From NCBI GenBank assembly GCA_963705545.1, contig CAVPJX010000001.1, positions 1,364,001 to 1,428,000 on the forward strand: a stretch of DNA of 64,000 nt, written 5' to 3'. The notes beneath the pieces were generated by a model, which was given only the letters and a program-made list of their open reading frames with translations, ran no database searches and was not told where the DNA came from. A program made the position numbers and the translations under genes. This document shows positions 36,352 through 45,026 of the stretch, piece after piece. Source of the DNA: DATBLY01 sp963705545. GTDB lineage: Bacteria > Actinomycetota > UBA4738 > HRBIN12. How positions within the stretch are numbered: the stretch's first letter is position 1; every line of letters starts with the position of its first letter.

Positions 36352-36378
36352 CATAGAACTTGAGCGCAACCATGTCAT
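36350..36378 (-). promoter_or_regulatory. dnaK operon promoter with HspR half-site
   Basis: Minus strand: -35 ATGACA (36373-36378), 17-bp spacer, -10 TATGCT (36350-36355). The spacer contains CTCAAG (36359-36364 on the minus strand), one arm of the HAIR operator CTTGAGT-N7-ACTCAAG recognised by HspR; the second arm is degenerate. Binding here would block RNA polymerase. Confidence 0.55.
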
Positions 36379-36402
36379 ATTCCCGCTGCCCTGCCCGCGG
36401 CA

Positions 36403-36408
36403 TAGACT
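36403..36408 (+). promoter_or_regulatory. -10 box, leaderless type, of Fe-S oxidoreductase gene
   Basis: TAGACT followed after 6 nt by the GTG start at 36415. No ribosome-binding site is possible in that distance, so the mRNA is probably leaderless. Confidence 0.5.
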
Positions 36409-36414
36409 CCGGGC

Positions 36415-38409
36415 GTGCTGACGGTCGCGCGCGCGGTCCTGCTCGTCGCCTTGCTGGCGACCGCCGGGGCGCTGTTCGCCCGGCGGATGCGGCTGCTGGC
36501 GCGGCTGAACGGCCTGGGACGGCCCGTGGACCGCTCCGGCGACCTCCCAGCCCGGGTGACCCGGGAGGCGGGTGAGGTCCTCGGGCAGCGGAAGCTCCTG
36601 CAGCGAGCCCTGCCGGGCGCGATGCACGCGATGATCTTCTGGGGCTTCCTGATCCTGCTGACCACGATCGCGGAGGCGCTCGGCCAGGCGATCGATCCCG
36701 ACTTCGCCCTGCCGGTCGTCGGGCACTGGCGATGGCTGGGGCTGGCGCAGGACGGCTTCGCGAGCCTGGTCCTCGTCGGGCTCGCGATCGCCGTGTGGAT
36801 CCGCGTCGTGCAGCGCCCGGAGCGGTTCGTCGGCAGCCACCGCATGGAGGCCTACCGGATCCTCGGGTTGATCTTCTGGATCGTCGCGACGTTGTTCCTG
36901 ATGCGCGGCGCCCGGATCGCCGACGGCTACGTCGACTACCCGCCGGCGTGGACGCCGGTCTCGACCGCCGTCTCGCACCTGTTCACGTGGATGGGCGCGG
37001 GGTGGATCGGCTTCTTCGCGCGCGCGTTCCTATGGCTCCACCTGCTGATCGTGATGGGGTTCCTCGTGTACCTGGGGTACTCGAAGCACCTGCACATCAT
37101 CACGAGCGCGTTCAACGTGTGGTTCACGAGCACCCGGCCGCGCGGCGCCCTGGAGCCGCTGCCGATCGACCTCGAGCGCCTGGAGGCCGGAGAGCAATCG
37201 CTCGGCGCGGCCACGATCTCGGATCTGTCGCGCAAGTCGCTGCTGGATCTGTTCGCCTGCACCGAGTGCGGACGCTGCCAGAGCGCCTGCCCCGCATGGA
37301 ACACCGGCAAGCCGCTGTCGCCGAAGCTGCTGATCATGGACCTGCGGGACCACCTGTTCGACGAGGGCCCCCGGGTCCTGCAGGCGCGCGAGGCGGGCGA
37401 GACGATCGAGGCGCACGCGCTCGTGCCCGACATCGTGGACGACGAGGTGCTGTGGGCCTGCACGACGTGCGGGGCCTGCATGGAGGAGTGCCCGGTCGAC
37501 ATCGAGCACATCGACACGATCGTCGACCTGCGTCGCAACCTGGTGATGGCGGAATCACGCTTCCCCGCCGAGGCGGGCTCGTTGATGCGCAACCTCGAGT
37601 CCCAGCAGAACCCGTGGGGGGTCGCGCAGTCCGAGCGCGCGGCGTGGGCGGACGGGATGGACGTCCCGATCGTGAACGGCGCGGCGCCCGAGTACCTGTA
37701 CTGGGTCGGCTGCGCCGGGTCGTTCGACGACCGCGCGAAGCAGATCTCCCGGGCCGTCGCGGAGCTCCTGCAGCGCGCCGGGGTCTCGTTCGCGATCCTC
37801 GGGCCGCGGGAGCGGTGCACGGGAGACCCGGCGCGCCGGATCGGCAACGAGTTCCTGTTCCAGACGCTCGCCGAGGAGAACGTCGAGACGATGAACGCGG
37901 TCGGCGTCACGAAGGTGATCGCGAACTGCCCCCACTGCTTCAACACCCTGCGCAACGAGTACCCCGCGTACGGGGGCCGGTACGAGGTGATCCACCACAC
38001 CCAGCTCCTGGCGGACCTGGTGGCGAGCGGCCGGCTGCGGCCCACCGAGGAGGTCGAGACGCTCCTGTCGTACCACGACCCCTGCTACCTGGGGCGGCAC
38101 AACGACGTCTACGACGCGCCGCGACAGGTCCTGGACTCGGTGCCCGGCGTGCGGACCGTGGAGATGCCCCGGCACGGGCATCGCGGCCTGTGCTGCGGCG
38201 CGGGCGGGGCGCGGATGTGGATGGAGGAGCGGATCGGTAAGCGGATCAACGAGGAGCGGATGGACGAGGCGGCCTCCACCGGCGCCGACACGGTCGGCGT
38301 CGCCTGTCCGTACTGTCTGATCATGCTCGACGACGGCGCGAAGGGGCGAGGCGACACCACGCAGGTCCTGGACATCGCGCAGGTCGTGCGGCGCAGCCTG
38401 GCCGACTAG
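36415..38409 (+). CDS. Membrane Fe-S oxidoreductase, ETF:menaquinone type
   Basis: 664-residue protein with an N-terminal membrane part of five or so helices (residues 1-225, haem b NarI-like), two 4Fe-4S motifs (CTECGRCQSACP and CTTCGACMEECP, near residues 280-360) and two C-terminal CCG domains (CPHCFNTL, LCCGAGGARMW). This is the layout of FadF/Rv0338c-like proteins, thought to pass electrons from electron-transfer flavoprotein to menaquinone during acyl-CoA oxidation. It would fit the menaquinone genes in this window. No etf or acyl-CoA dehydrogenase genes are adjacent. Substrate is inferred from family. Confidence 0.9.
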   Translation: MLTVARAVLLVALLATAGALFARRMRLLARLNGLGRPVDRSGDLPARVTREAGEVLGQRKLLQRALPGAMHAMIFWGFLILLTTIAEALGQAIDPDFALPVVGHWRWLGLAQDGFASLVLVGLAIAVWIRVVQRPERFVGSHRMEAYRILGLIFWIVATLFLMRGARIADGYVDYPPAWTPVSTAVSHLFTWMGAGWIGFFARAFLWLHLLIVMGFLVYLGYSKHLHIITSAFNVWFTSTRPRGALEPLPIDLERLEAGEQSLGAATISDLSRKSLLDLFACTECGRCQSACPAWNTGKPLSPKLLIMDLRDHLFDEGPRVLQAREAGETIEAHALVPDIVDDEVLWACTTCGACMEECPVDIEHIDTIVDLRRNLVMAESRFPAEAGSLMRNLESQQNPWGVAQSERAAWADGMDVPIVNGAAPEYLYWVGCAGSFDDRAKQISRAVAELLQRAGVSFAILGPRERCTGDPARRIGNEFLFQTLAEENVETMNAVGVTKVIANCPHCFNTLRNEYPAYGGRYEVIHHTQLLADLVASGRLRPTEEVETLLSYHDPCYLGRHNDVYDAPRQVLDSVPGVRTVEMPRHGHRGLCCGAGGARMWMEERIGKRINEERMDEAASTGADTVGVACPYCLIMLDDGAKGRGDTTQVLDIAQVVRRSLAD

Positions 38410-38543
38410 CCGGCGTCCGCTTCCGACCGCCGCGCGGCGTAGCTCCCGCCGCCGGTGATGGCCGTCCTTCGGTTCAAGCCGAGGCCCTCCGGAGCCGAAA
38501 AGGAACTAGAACCAACGGCCCCGACCGAAGGGACGACCACGGA

Positions 38544-39245
38544 GTGAGCGCTTCCCGCACGCACGCGCGCGCCCCCGAGCGCGCGAGCGTCGACATCGAA
38601 CAGATCGTCGAGGCTCGACTGCTCGAGGAGCGCACCCGATGGGCGATGCACGTCCACGACGGCCTGACCCAATCCGTCACGAGCATCGTCCTGCGAACCC
38701 AGGAACTGCGTCGGCTGATCGCGTCGGATCCCCAGACCGCCCTCGCGGAGCTGGATGTGATCTCGGCCGAGATCCGGGCCGACCTCCGCGGGATCCGCGC
38801 GGTGCTCTTCGAGCTCGACCAAGGTGAGATCGTGCACGAGCCGCCGCTCCGGAGCTTCGTGGACGATCTGGTCCGGCGCTGGAAGCTTTCCGCCCGCGTC
38901 TCGCTCGAGGGAGACGTGGACGAGGCACCCGCGGCGGTGCTCGAGACCGCGCACGCCGTGATCGCCGAGGCGCTCGCGAACACCGCGAAGCACGCCGACA
39001 CGATGGACGTCGCCGTCCGCGTGCGCAACGACCGCGACGGCATGCGCGTCGAGGTCGAGGACCGCGGGCGAGGCATGGCGGCGTCGATCAGCGACGACGA
39101 ACGGATCGAAACGCATCTCGGGCTACGGATGATGCGTACACGTGCCGAAGACATCGGAGGAACCATCGAGATCGGTTCGACGCCCGGGGGCGGGACCCGC
39201 GTGGTCGCGCTCCTCCCCGTCGGAGGGCGAGGTGACGAAGGATGA
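38544..39245 (+). CDS. Soluble NarL-type histidine kinase
   Basis: 233-residue HisKA_3 kinase without any membrane segment or recognisable sensor domain. Dimerisation/phospho-acceptor helix with His in RWAMHVHDGLTQSVTSIVLR; ATPase N-box AEALANTAKHADT; G boxes DRGRGM and GSTPGGGTRV. GTG start. Its stop overlaps the ATG of the cognate response regulator. Input must come from another protein or a ligand bound by this short core. Confidence 0.9.
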   Translation: MSASRTHARAPERASVDIEQIVEARLLEERTRWAMHVHDGLTQSVTSIVLRTQELRRLIASDPQTALAELDVISAEIRADLRGIRAVLFELDQGEIVHEPPLRSFVDDLVRRWKLSARVSLEGDVDEAPAAVLETAHAVIAEALANTAKHADTMDVAVRVRNDRDGMRVEVEDRGRGMAASISDDERIETHLGLRMMRTRAEDIGGTIEIGSTPGGGTRVVALLPVGGRGDEG

Positions 39246-39916
39246 GGATCCTGATCGTGGACGACCACGCGCTGGTGCGCCGTGGCATGAACTACGTCGT
39301 GAAGGAAGGCTTCCCGGACGCCGACGTGGTCGAGGCCGAGAGCGCCGCCGCCGCGCTCGAAGCGATGCGTGACCTTCCCGCCGATCTGGCGCTGGTGGAC
39401 GTGCGGATGCCCGACCTCGACGGCCTCGAGCTCCTCCGCGAACTGAAGGCCGGCTGGTCCGACGTCCCGGTGATCATGCTCTCGACCTATGAGAACGCGC
39501 CCTACGTCAAGCGCGCCCTCGCGGACGGCGCGGCCGGCTACCTGCTGAAGGACGCGACGCCGGAGGATCTGTCGCAGGCGATCAACGTCGCGCTCTCCGG
39601 CGGCGGGAACGTCCTGTCGCCCCGGGTGATCCAGAACCTGTTCGAGGATGTGGAGTCCGGCTCCCAGAACGGGCACTCCGGCCGGCGCTCCGAGTACAAC
39701 CTGACCCAGCGCGAGAACGACATCCTGGCGCTCCTCTCCGAGGGACGGAGCAACCGTCAGATCGCCCAGGCGCTGTTCCTGTCCGAGAAGACGGTGAAGG
39801 CCCACCTCGCCGCGATCTTCCGCAAGCTCGGTGTGACGAACCGCACGCAGGCCGCGATGGTGGCGGTCCAGCAGATGGGCGTCGGCCCGATGCCGGGGGC
39901 CGCGGCGAACGACTAG
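39242..39916 (+). CDS. NarL/FixJ-type response regulator
   Basis: 224 residues: receiver with acidic pair DDH near the N-terminus, phospho-acceptor in LALVDVRMPDLDG and Lys in YLLKDATPEDL; C-terminal LuxR-type helix-turn-helix LTQRENDILALLSEGRSNRQ with SEKTVKAHLAAIFRKLGV. ATG overlaps the kinase stop, so it is the direct partner. A strong terminator follows. Targets are unknown. Confidence 0.94.
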   Translation: MRILIVDDHALVRRGMNYVVKEGFPDADVVEAESAAAALEAMRDLPADLALVDVRMPDLDGLELLRELKAGWSDVPVIMLSTYENAPYVKRALADGAAGYLLKDATPEDLSQAINVALSGGGNVLSPRVIQNLFEDVESGSQNGHSGRRSEYNLTQRENDILALLSEGRSNRQIAQALFLSEKTVKAHLAAIFRKLGVTNRTQAAMVAVQQMGVGPMPGAAAND

Positions 39917-39950
39917 CTCGGGACTTCGGCGTCGTCGGCGCCGAGGGTGT

Positions 39951-39982
39951 GCGGTGGGCCGGCTGCCCGGCCGGCCCACCGC
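39951..39982. terminator. Strong hairpin terminator, probably bidirectional
   Basis: 12-bp perfect stem GCGGTGGGCCGG/CCGGCCCACCGC with an 8-nt loop, placed between the converging response-regulator gene (ends 39916) and dcd (ends 40019). No T-run on either side, as often in GC-rich actinobacteria. Confidence 0.75.
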
Positions 39983-40018
39983 CTTCCAAGCTCGGCGGAC
40001 CTTCGGGCGCCATCGCGC

Positions 40019-40588
40019 TCAGGTCCGGCCGAACTCCTCGAAGAACCGGCTCGCCGTGGGTCCGCGCTGACCCTGGTACTTGTTCCGCGATCCGCTCGCA
40101 CCGTAGGGGGTGTCGGCCGGAGTGGTGAGTCGGAAGAACGAGATCTGCCCGATCTTCATCCCCGGGTAGATCGTGATCGGCAGGTTCGCGACGTTCGAGA
40201 GCTCGAGCGTCAGGTAGCCGTCCCAGCCCGGGTCGACGTAGCCGGCGGTGGAGTGGATCAACAGGCCGAGCCGGCCGAGCGACGACTTGCCCTCGAGCCT
40301 GGCGACCAGGTCATCCGGCAGCGCCACGCGCTCGAACGTCGACCCCAGCACGAACTCGCCGGGATGCAGGATGAACGGCTCGCCCTCGGGCACGGTCACG
40401 AGCTCGGTCAGGTCCGCCTGCTCCCTCCGGACGTCGATGTACGGATAGCGATTGTTCTGGAAGACGCGGAACTCATGGTCGACGTGCAGGTCGACAGACG
40501 AGGGCTGGACGCACGCGTCGTCGTAGGGGTCGATCACGACGCGGCCGGCCTTGATCTCCTCGCGGATCGTTCGGTCGGACAGGATCAT
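40019..40588 (-). CDS. dcd: dCTP deaminase
   Basis: 189-residue trimeric enzyme of the dUTPase fold. Active-site blocks: QPSSVDLHVDHEFRVF, GKSSLGRLGLLIHSTAGYVD and GYLTLELSN. The C-terminal SRNKYQGQRGPTASRFFEEF closely matches the mycobacterial/archaeal bifunctional dCTP deaminase-dUTPase type, which gives dUMP directly. Which activity applies cannot be settled by eye. A TAGCAT box lies 9 nt before the ATG. Confidence 0.95.
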   Translation of the reverse strand: MILSDRTIREEIKAGRVVIDPYDDACVQPSSVDLHVDHEFRVFQNNRYPYIDVRREQADLTELVTVPEGEPFILHPGEFVLGSTFERVALPDDLVARLEGKSSLGRLGLLIHSTAGYVDPGWDGYLTLELSNVANLPITIYPGMKIGQISFFRLTTPADTPYGASGSRNKYQGQRGPTASRFFEEFGRT

Positions 40589-40600
40589 CGGCCGCTGATG

Positions 40601-41626
40601 CTACCCGTTCGAGACCGCCACCCAGCGCTCGAGCGTCGCGGCCGCGGCGCCCGAATCGATCGCTTCGGCCGCGAGCGGGAGGCCGGCCGCGAGGTCCTCG
40701 GCACGGCCCGCCACCTCGATGGCCGCGGCGGCGTTCAGCAGGACCACGTCGCGGCGCGGGCCGGGGTCACCGGCCAGGACGGCGCGAGCGATCGCGGCGC
40801 CCGCCTCCGCGTCGCCGCCGCGGAGATCCTCGACCGTCGCGCGCGCCAGGCCGACGGTGGCCGGGTCGAGGTGGCGCTCACGGACCTGCCCGTCGCGCAC
40901 GTCCAGCACCGTGGAGATGCCGGTCGTGGTGAGCTCGTCCAGGCCGTCCTCGCCCCGGAAGACCTTCGCCCGGACGCCCCGGCGGGCGAGGACCTCGGCG
41001 ATCAGCGGCAGCATGCTGGCGTCGGAGCAGCCGATCGCGGACCCCGCCGGACGGGCGGGGTTCGTGAGCGGCCCGAGGAAGTTGAAGATCGACGGGACAC
41101 GGAGCTCGCGGCGGACCGGACCGGCGTGGGCGGCCGCCGGGTGGAAGACGGGCGCGAACATGAACCCGATGCCCGCCTCGCGCACGCAGCGTGCGACCCC
41201 GTCGGCGTCGAGGTCGATCTTGACGCCGAGGGCCTCGAGCACGTCCGCCGATCCGCACTGGGACGTGGCCGCGCGGTTCCCGTGCTTCGCGACCCGGACG
41301 CCGGCCGCCGCGGCCACGATCGCCGAGACGGTCGAGATGTTGAAGGTGTAGCTGCGGTCCCCGCCCGTGCCGACGATGTCGATCACGTCGTCGCCGGCGT
41401 CCACGGGGTTGGCGAACTCGAGCGCCGTCCGCGCCAGGCCGTCGAGCTCGTCGACGGTCTCGCCCTTCGTGCGCAGCGCCATCAGGAACCCGCCGATCTG
41501 GCCCGGGGTGGCGTCGCCGTTCATGATCGCGCGCGCCACGGCGGCGGTCTCGTCGGCCGTCAGCGCCTCGTGCGCGACCAGCCGCGAGAGGGTATGGGGC
41601 CACAGATCGGGGTCGGGCTCGCTCAT
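40601..41626 (-). CDS. trpD: Anthranilate phosphoribosyltransferase
   Basis: 341-residue TrpD, second step of tryptophan synthesis: anthranilate plus PRPP. Motifs: GTGGDRSYTFNISTVSAIVA (PRPP loop), VAKHGNRAATSQCGSADVLE, and FNFLGPLTNPARP. Stands alone: no other trp gene is in the window, and the gene is divergent from tRNA-Gly with overlapping -10 boxes (minus-strand TAGCGT at 41636-41641 against plus-strand TACACT at 41640-41645). Confidence 0.95.
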   Translation of the reverse strand: MSEPDPDLWPHTLSRLVAHEALTADETAAVARAIMNGDATPGQIGGFLMALRTKGETVDELDGLARTALEFANPVDAGDDVIDIVGTGGDRSYTFNISTVSAIVAAAAGVRVAKHGNRAATSQCGSADVLEALGVKIDLDADGVARCVREAGIGFMFAPVFHPAAAHAGPVRRELRVPSIFNFLGPLTNPARPAGSAIGCSDASMLPLIAEVLARRGVRAKVFRGEDGLDELTTTGISTVLDVRDGQVRERHLDPATVGLARATVEDLRGGDAEAGAAIARAVLAGDPGPRRDVVLLNAAAAIEVAGRAEDLAAGLPLAAEAIDSGAAAATLERWVAVSNG

Positions 41627-41675
41627 GAGGAGGGAACGCTACACTGTGGGCTCCCCGGCGCGCCGGGGGCGTTCC

Positions 41676-41746
41676 GCGGGTGTGGTTCAATGGTAGAACG
41701 CAAGCTTCCCAAGCTTGAAACGGGGGTTCGATTCCCCTCACCCGCT
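41676..41746 (+). tRNA. tRNA-Gly (anticodon CCC)
   Basis: 71-nt cloverleaf: acceptor GCGGGTG/CACCCGC, D arm with TTCAATGGTAGAA, anticodon stem CAAGC/GCTTG with loop TTCCCAA (anticodon CCC), T arm GGGGGTTCGATTCCCCT, discriminator T as in glycine tRNAs. The 3' CCA is not encoded. A TACACT -10 box lies about 30 nt upstream. Confidence 0.95.
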
Positions 41747-41803
41747 CCGATCCGCGCGCGCGATGAAGCATCCCTCGTTGAGCATCGAAGGCCTCGGCCG
41801 TTG

Positions 41804-42664
41804 ATGCACCCCGGTCTCGCGTGGCTCGAGGGCTCCGAGCAGGGCCGCGCGTGGCTCCTCCGACTCCCCGCCGTGGTGGAGGATCGCGCTCGCGCCTGGG
41901 ACCTGCGTCTCGGTGATCCGTTCGAGTATGCCTTCGCCTCCCTGGCGGTCCGGGCGACGCGTGACCGAGAGCCCGTCGTCCTGAAGATCGGGTTCCCGGA
42001 CCGCGAGAGCGAGCACGAGGCCGACGCGCTCCGGACCTGGGACGGCGACGGCGCGGTGCGGCTGCTGGCGCAGGACCGCGGCCGCAACGCGATGCTGCTC
42101 GAGCGGTGCGAGCCGGGAACGTCGCTGAAGGTGCTCGAGCCGGAACGGGCGCTCGACGTGCTGGCCGGGCTCCTCCCGCGCCTGTGGAAACCGGCCGGTC
42201 CGCCCTTCCGGCCGCTCGCCGACGAGGCGGCATGGTGGGCGAGCGATCTGGCGGACCGATGGGAGCGGACCGGGCGACCCTTCGAGCGGCGACTGCTCGA
42301 TGAGGGGCTCGACCTGCTCGCGACGCTGCCGGTCACCCAGGGCACGACCGTGCTGCTGAACCAGGACCTGCACGCCGACAACGTGCTCGGTGCGACCCGC
42401 GAACCCTGGCTCGTGATCGACCCGAAGCCCTTGGCCGGTGAGCGGGAGTTCGGCGTGGCACCGATCGTGCGCGGATCCGAGCTCGGCCACGACGAGCGAT
42501 CGGTGCTCCGCCGCCTGGACCGACTGACGGATGAGCTCGCCCTCGACCGCGAGCGCGCCCGGGGATGGACGCTCGCCCAGACGCTCGCGTGGGGGTTCGA
42601 CGACGACGGGGTGCTCCCCGGTCACCTCGACGTCGTGCGCTGGCTGAGCGCTACCGCGCGGTGA
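41804..42664 (+). CDS. APH(6)/streptomycin kinase-like phosphotransferase
   Basis: 286-residue kinase-like protein of the aminoglycoside/hydroxyurea kinase family (PF04655-like). Lys region PVVLKIGFPDRESEHEADAL, catalytic loop LLNQDLHADNVL (Brenner HxDxxxxN variant with Asp) and metal motif WLVIDPKPLAGEREF are seen. In resistance enzymes the usual start of the loop is HGD; here NQD, so the pocket differs. ATG 41804 directly follows the tRNA-Gly gene. Most genomic members have unknown substrates, so resistance should not be assumed. Overlaps the convergent nth gene by 14 bp. Confidence 0.8.
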   Translation: MHPGLAWLEGSEQGRAWLLRLPAVVEDRARAWDLRLGDPFEYAFASLAVRATRDREPVVLKIGFPDRESEHEADALRTWDGDGAVRLLAQDRGRNAMLLERCEPGTSLKVLEPERALDVLAGLLPRLWKPAGPPFRPLADEAAWWASDLADRWERTGRPFERRLLDEGLDLLATLPVTQGTTVLLNQDLHADNVLGATREPWLVIDPKPLAGEREFGVAPIVRGSELGHDERSVLRRLDRLTDELALDRERARGWTLAQTLAWGFDDDGVLPGHLDVVRWLSATAR

Positions 42665-43364
42665 GGTAGCGGGTCGCCGTCGGGCACAGGTCGTTCAGCG
42701 GACACAGGTGGCACCGCGGCGTCGGCGCCTTGCAGAGCTCGCGCCCCAGCCGGATCAGGCCGACGTGCAGCTCGGTTCGGAGGCCGTCTGGCACGAGCGC
42801 ATGCAGGATCCGGTCGGCCCGCTCCGCCGAGGTCCCCGCCGGGACCAGGCCCAGCCGCTTCGTGACGCGGTGGACGTGCGTGTCCACGGGCATCGCATCG
42901 CGCCACAAGGCGAACGACAGCACGACGGCGGCCGTCTTGGGCCCGATGCCAGGGAGCGAGATCAGGTAGGCGCGCGCCTCGGCATCCGGCATCGCGCGCA
43001 GCCGCGAGAGATCGAACGCCCCCTCACGGTCCCGGACCTCGCGCAGGATCGCCTGGATCCTCGGCGCCTTCGTGTCCGCGAGACCGCCGCTGCGGATCGC
43101 GTCGGCGACGGCCCTCGTAAGCGACGCCGCGACCTCGTCCCACGACGGGAAGCGCGCACGGAGCGCGGCGAACGCGCGCTCGGCGTTGATGTCGCTCGTG
43201 TGCTGGGACAGCACCGTGAGGATCAGCTCGTCGAGCGGGTCCACCCGTCGCGGCGGCTCGAGCGGGCCGAACCGCTTGCGGAGCCGGTTCGCGATCGTTC
43301 GGACCCGGCGGCGGTCGGCCGCCGAAGGCGGGGCGGGCGTCGAGGCATCGGGACGGCTGGGCAC
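42651..43364 (-). CDS. nth: Endonuclease III
   Basis: 237-residue base-excision DNA glycosylase/AP lyase for oxidised pyrimidines. Helix-hairpin-helix SLPGIGPKTAAVVL contains the catalytic Lys; the catalytic Asp is in PVDTHVHRV; 4Fe-4S cluster cysteines in CKAPTPRCHLCPLNDLC. The N-terminal 20 residues are a polar extension. A TACCGT box is 8 nt before the GTG start. The fairly low similarity in the first half leaves an archaeal-type variant possible. Confidence 0.93.
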   Translation of the reverse strand: MPSRPDASTPAPPSAADRRRVRTIANRLRKRFGPLEPPRRVDPLDELILTVLSQHTSDINAERAFAALRARFPSWDEVAASLTRAVADAIRSGGLADTKAPRIQAILREVRDREGAFDLSRLRAMPDAEARAYLISLPGIGPKTAAVVLSFALWRDAMPVDTHVHRVTKRLGLVPAGTSAERADRILHALVPDGLRTELHVGLIRLGRELCKAPTPRCHLCPLNDLCPTATRYLTAR

Positions 43365-43382
43365 GTCCGGCGACGGTAGCCG

Positions 43383-44750
43383 CTACACGGGAGGGGTGTC
43401 GCGGGAGGCGTTGCGGAACTGCGTGAGCGCCGGCTCGAAGCTGAGCGGGATCGAGCCGGTGGGACCGTTGCGGTGCTTCGCGACGATCAGCTCCGCCAGC
43501 TTCTTCTTCTCGGGGTCTGCGTCGTCGCGATGGATGAACGCGACGATGTCGGAGTCCTGCTCGATCGCGCCGGACTCGCGCAGGTCTGAGAGCTGCGGCC
43601 GCTTGTCGGCCCGAGCCTCCGGGTTGCGGTTCAGCTGAGAGAGGGCGACGACGGGGATGTGGAGCTCCTTCGCGAGGAGCTTGAGCGACCGGCTGATCTC
43701 GGCGACCTCCTGCTGGCGGTTGTCGGGGCGCTTCGCGGCCGCCGAGGTCATCAGCTGGAGGTAGTCGACGATGATCAGGTCGAGTCCCTGGCGGCTGGAG
43801 CGCATGCGCCGGGCCTTCGCGCGGATGTCGACGATGTTGACGTTGCCGGCGTCGACGATGTGCATCGGCGCCTCGTGCAACACCTCGGCGGCCTGCACGA
43901 TCCGCGACCAGTCGTCGGGGCCGACCCGCTTGCTCCGGATCCGGTCCCACGGCACGCGGGCCTCGGAGCAGAGCAGGCGCATCCCGATCTCGCTGCGGGA
44001 CATCTCGAGGGAGAACATCGCGGTGGGGTGCCCACCGGCCGCCACGTTGCGGGCGATGTTGATCGCGAGCGAGGACTTGCCGACGCCGGGGCGGGCCGCG
44101 ATCACGACCAGGTTGCCGGGCTGCAGGCCCGAGGTGAGGTCGTCGATGTCGCGGAACCCGGTCGGCAGACCCGTATACGCCGTCTCGCGGTTCTGGATGT
44201 TCTCGAGCTCGCTCATCGCCTGGTCGACGAGGTCGCGCAGCACGGCCATCTCGTCGCTGTCCTCGCGACGCGCGACGTCGTAGATCCGCTGCTCGGCCTG
44301 GTCGGCCACGGTCTCGGGATCCTCGGGAGCCGAGTAGGCCATGTCCATGATGTCCGCCGCCGCGCCGATCAACCGGCGCATCAGGGCGGTCTCGGACACG
44401 ATCCTGGCGTAGTGGCCGGCCGACGCGGGGGTTGGGACCTCGTCGACGAGGTCGCGCAGGTAGAGCGCGCCGCCGACGGTCTCGAGCTGGTCGAGCCGCT
44501 TCAGCGTCTCGACGGCCGTCACGATGTCGACGGGCTCGCCTCGCGCGTAGAGGGACTTGAGCGCCTCGTAGATGCGGCCGTTCGCCGAGCGGTAGAAGTC
44601 CTCGGGCTGCAGCATCTCGACGACGTCGGCGATCGCGTCACCGGAGAGCATCATCGAGCCGAGGACGGAGGCCTCGGCCTCGACGTTGTTCGGCGGGACG
44701 CGGTGCTCGGGCAGACGCCGGACGTCCTCAGCCGTGCGCGCCAAGCTCAC
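43383..44750 (-). CDS. dnaB: Replicative DNA helicase DnaB
   Basis: 455-residue hexameric helicase. N-terminal primase-interaction domain (VPPNNVEAEASVLGSMMLSG), linker, and RecA-type C-terminal domain with Walker A ARPGVGKSS, Walker B LIIVDYLQLM and arginine finger region. No intein is inserted in the Walker A loop, a common site in actinobacteria. GTG start with GGGGAGAGGG upstream. The intergenic region upstream holds three DnaA boxes. Confidence 0.97.
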   Translation of the reverse strand: MSLARTAEDVRRLPEHRVPPNNVEAEASVLGSMMLSGDAIADVVEMLQPEDFYRSANGRIYEALKSLYARGEPVDIVTAVETLKRLDQLETVGGALYLRDLVDEVPTPASAGHYARIVSETALMRRLIGAAADIMDMAYSAPEDPETVADQAEQRIYDVARREDSDEMAVLRDLVDQAMSELENIQNRETAYTGLPTGFRDIDDLTSGLQPGNLVVIAARPGVGKSSLAINIARNVAAGGHPTAMFSLEMSRSEIGMRLLCSEARVPWDRIRSKRVGPDDWSRIVQAAEVLHEAPMHIVDAGNVNIVDIRAKARRMRSSRQGLDLIIVDYLQLMTSAAAKRPDNRQQEVAEISRSLKLLAKELHIPVVALSQLNRNPEARADKRPQLSDLRESGAIEQDSDIVAFIHRDDADPEKKKLAELIVAKHRNGPTGSIPLSFEPALTQFRNASRDTPPV

Positions 44751-44910
44751 CCCTCTCCCCGCCGATGCTGCGAACCGATCCAGGCCCCCGACGGGCGGAG
44801 GCTACGCCCCGGGGCGGCCGACCTACAGCGGAAAACGTGGTGGATTCGCAGGTGCCCAGGTCGGACGGCGAGATTTCCTGTCACTCCGGCCGTGACCAGG
44901 CATTTCCCCA

Positions 44911-44941
44911 TGTGGAGAACCATGTGGACAACTGTGGATCA
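44911..44941 (+). promoter_or_regulatory. Three clustered DnaA-box-like sites
   Basis: Plus strand TGTGGAGAA (44911-44919), TGTGGACAA (44923-44931; its reverse is TTGTCCACA, the actinobacterial consensus) and TGTGGATCA (44933-44941), same orientation, spaced 12 and 10 bp. They lie between the dnaB start and the rplI terminator. No AT-rich unwinding region or further boxes are visible. Confidence 0.6.
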
Positions 44942-44966
44942 CAGGTCTGACATCCGGCGGCCGGAC

Positions 44967-45000
44967 GGATGGAGCCGGGCCTTCGGGCCCGGCTCCATCC
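44967..45000 (-). terminator. Terminator of rpsF-ssb-rpsR-rplI operon
   Basis: 15-bp perfect stem GGATGGAGCCGGGCC/GGCCCGGCTCCATCC closed by a TTCG tetraloop, 26 bp after the rplI stop. The C-UUCG-G loop makes it unusually stable. Confidence 0.8.
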
Positions 45001-45026
45001 TCGTGAACCGCTGGCGTGGAGACCGC

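Noticed and set aside
38410..38543. Possible riboswitch in the 134-bp gap before the soluble kinase
   Set aside because: An imperfect long-range inverted repeat (CGTCCTTCGG with CCGAAGGGACG) is present, but no known class matches and there is no second copy to support it.
41804..42664. Acquired streptomycin-resistance gene
   Set aside because: Catalytic loop is NQD rather than HGD, base composition matches the neighbourhood and no mobile element is present; most such chromosomal kinases have unknown substrates.
43383..44750. Intein in DnaB
   Set aside because: The Walker A region and flanks are continuous and the protein has the normal length of about 455 residues.
44751..45026. Origin of replication oriC in the dnaB-rplI gap
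   Set aside because: Only three DnaA boxes, no AT-rich unwinding stretch and no dnaA, dnaN or rpmH beside it.
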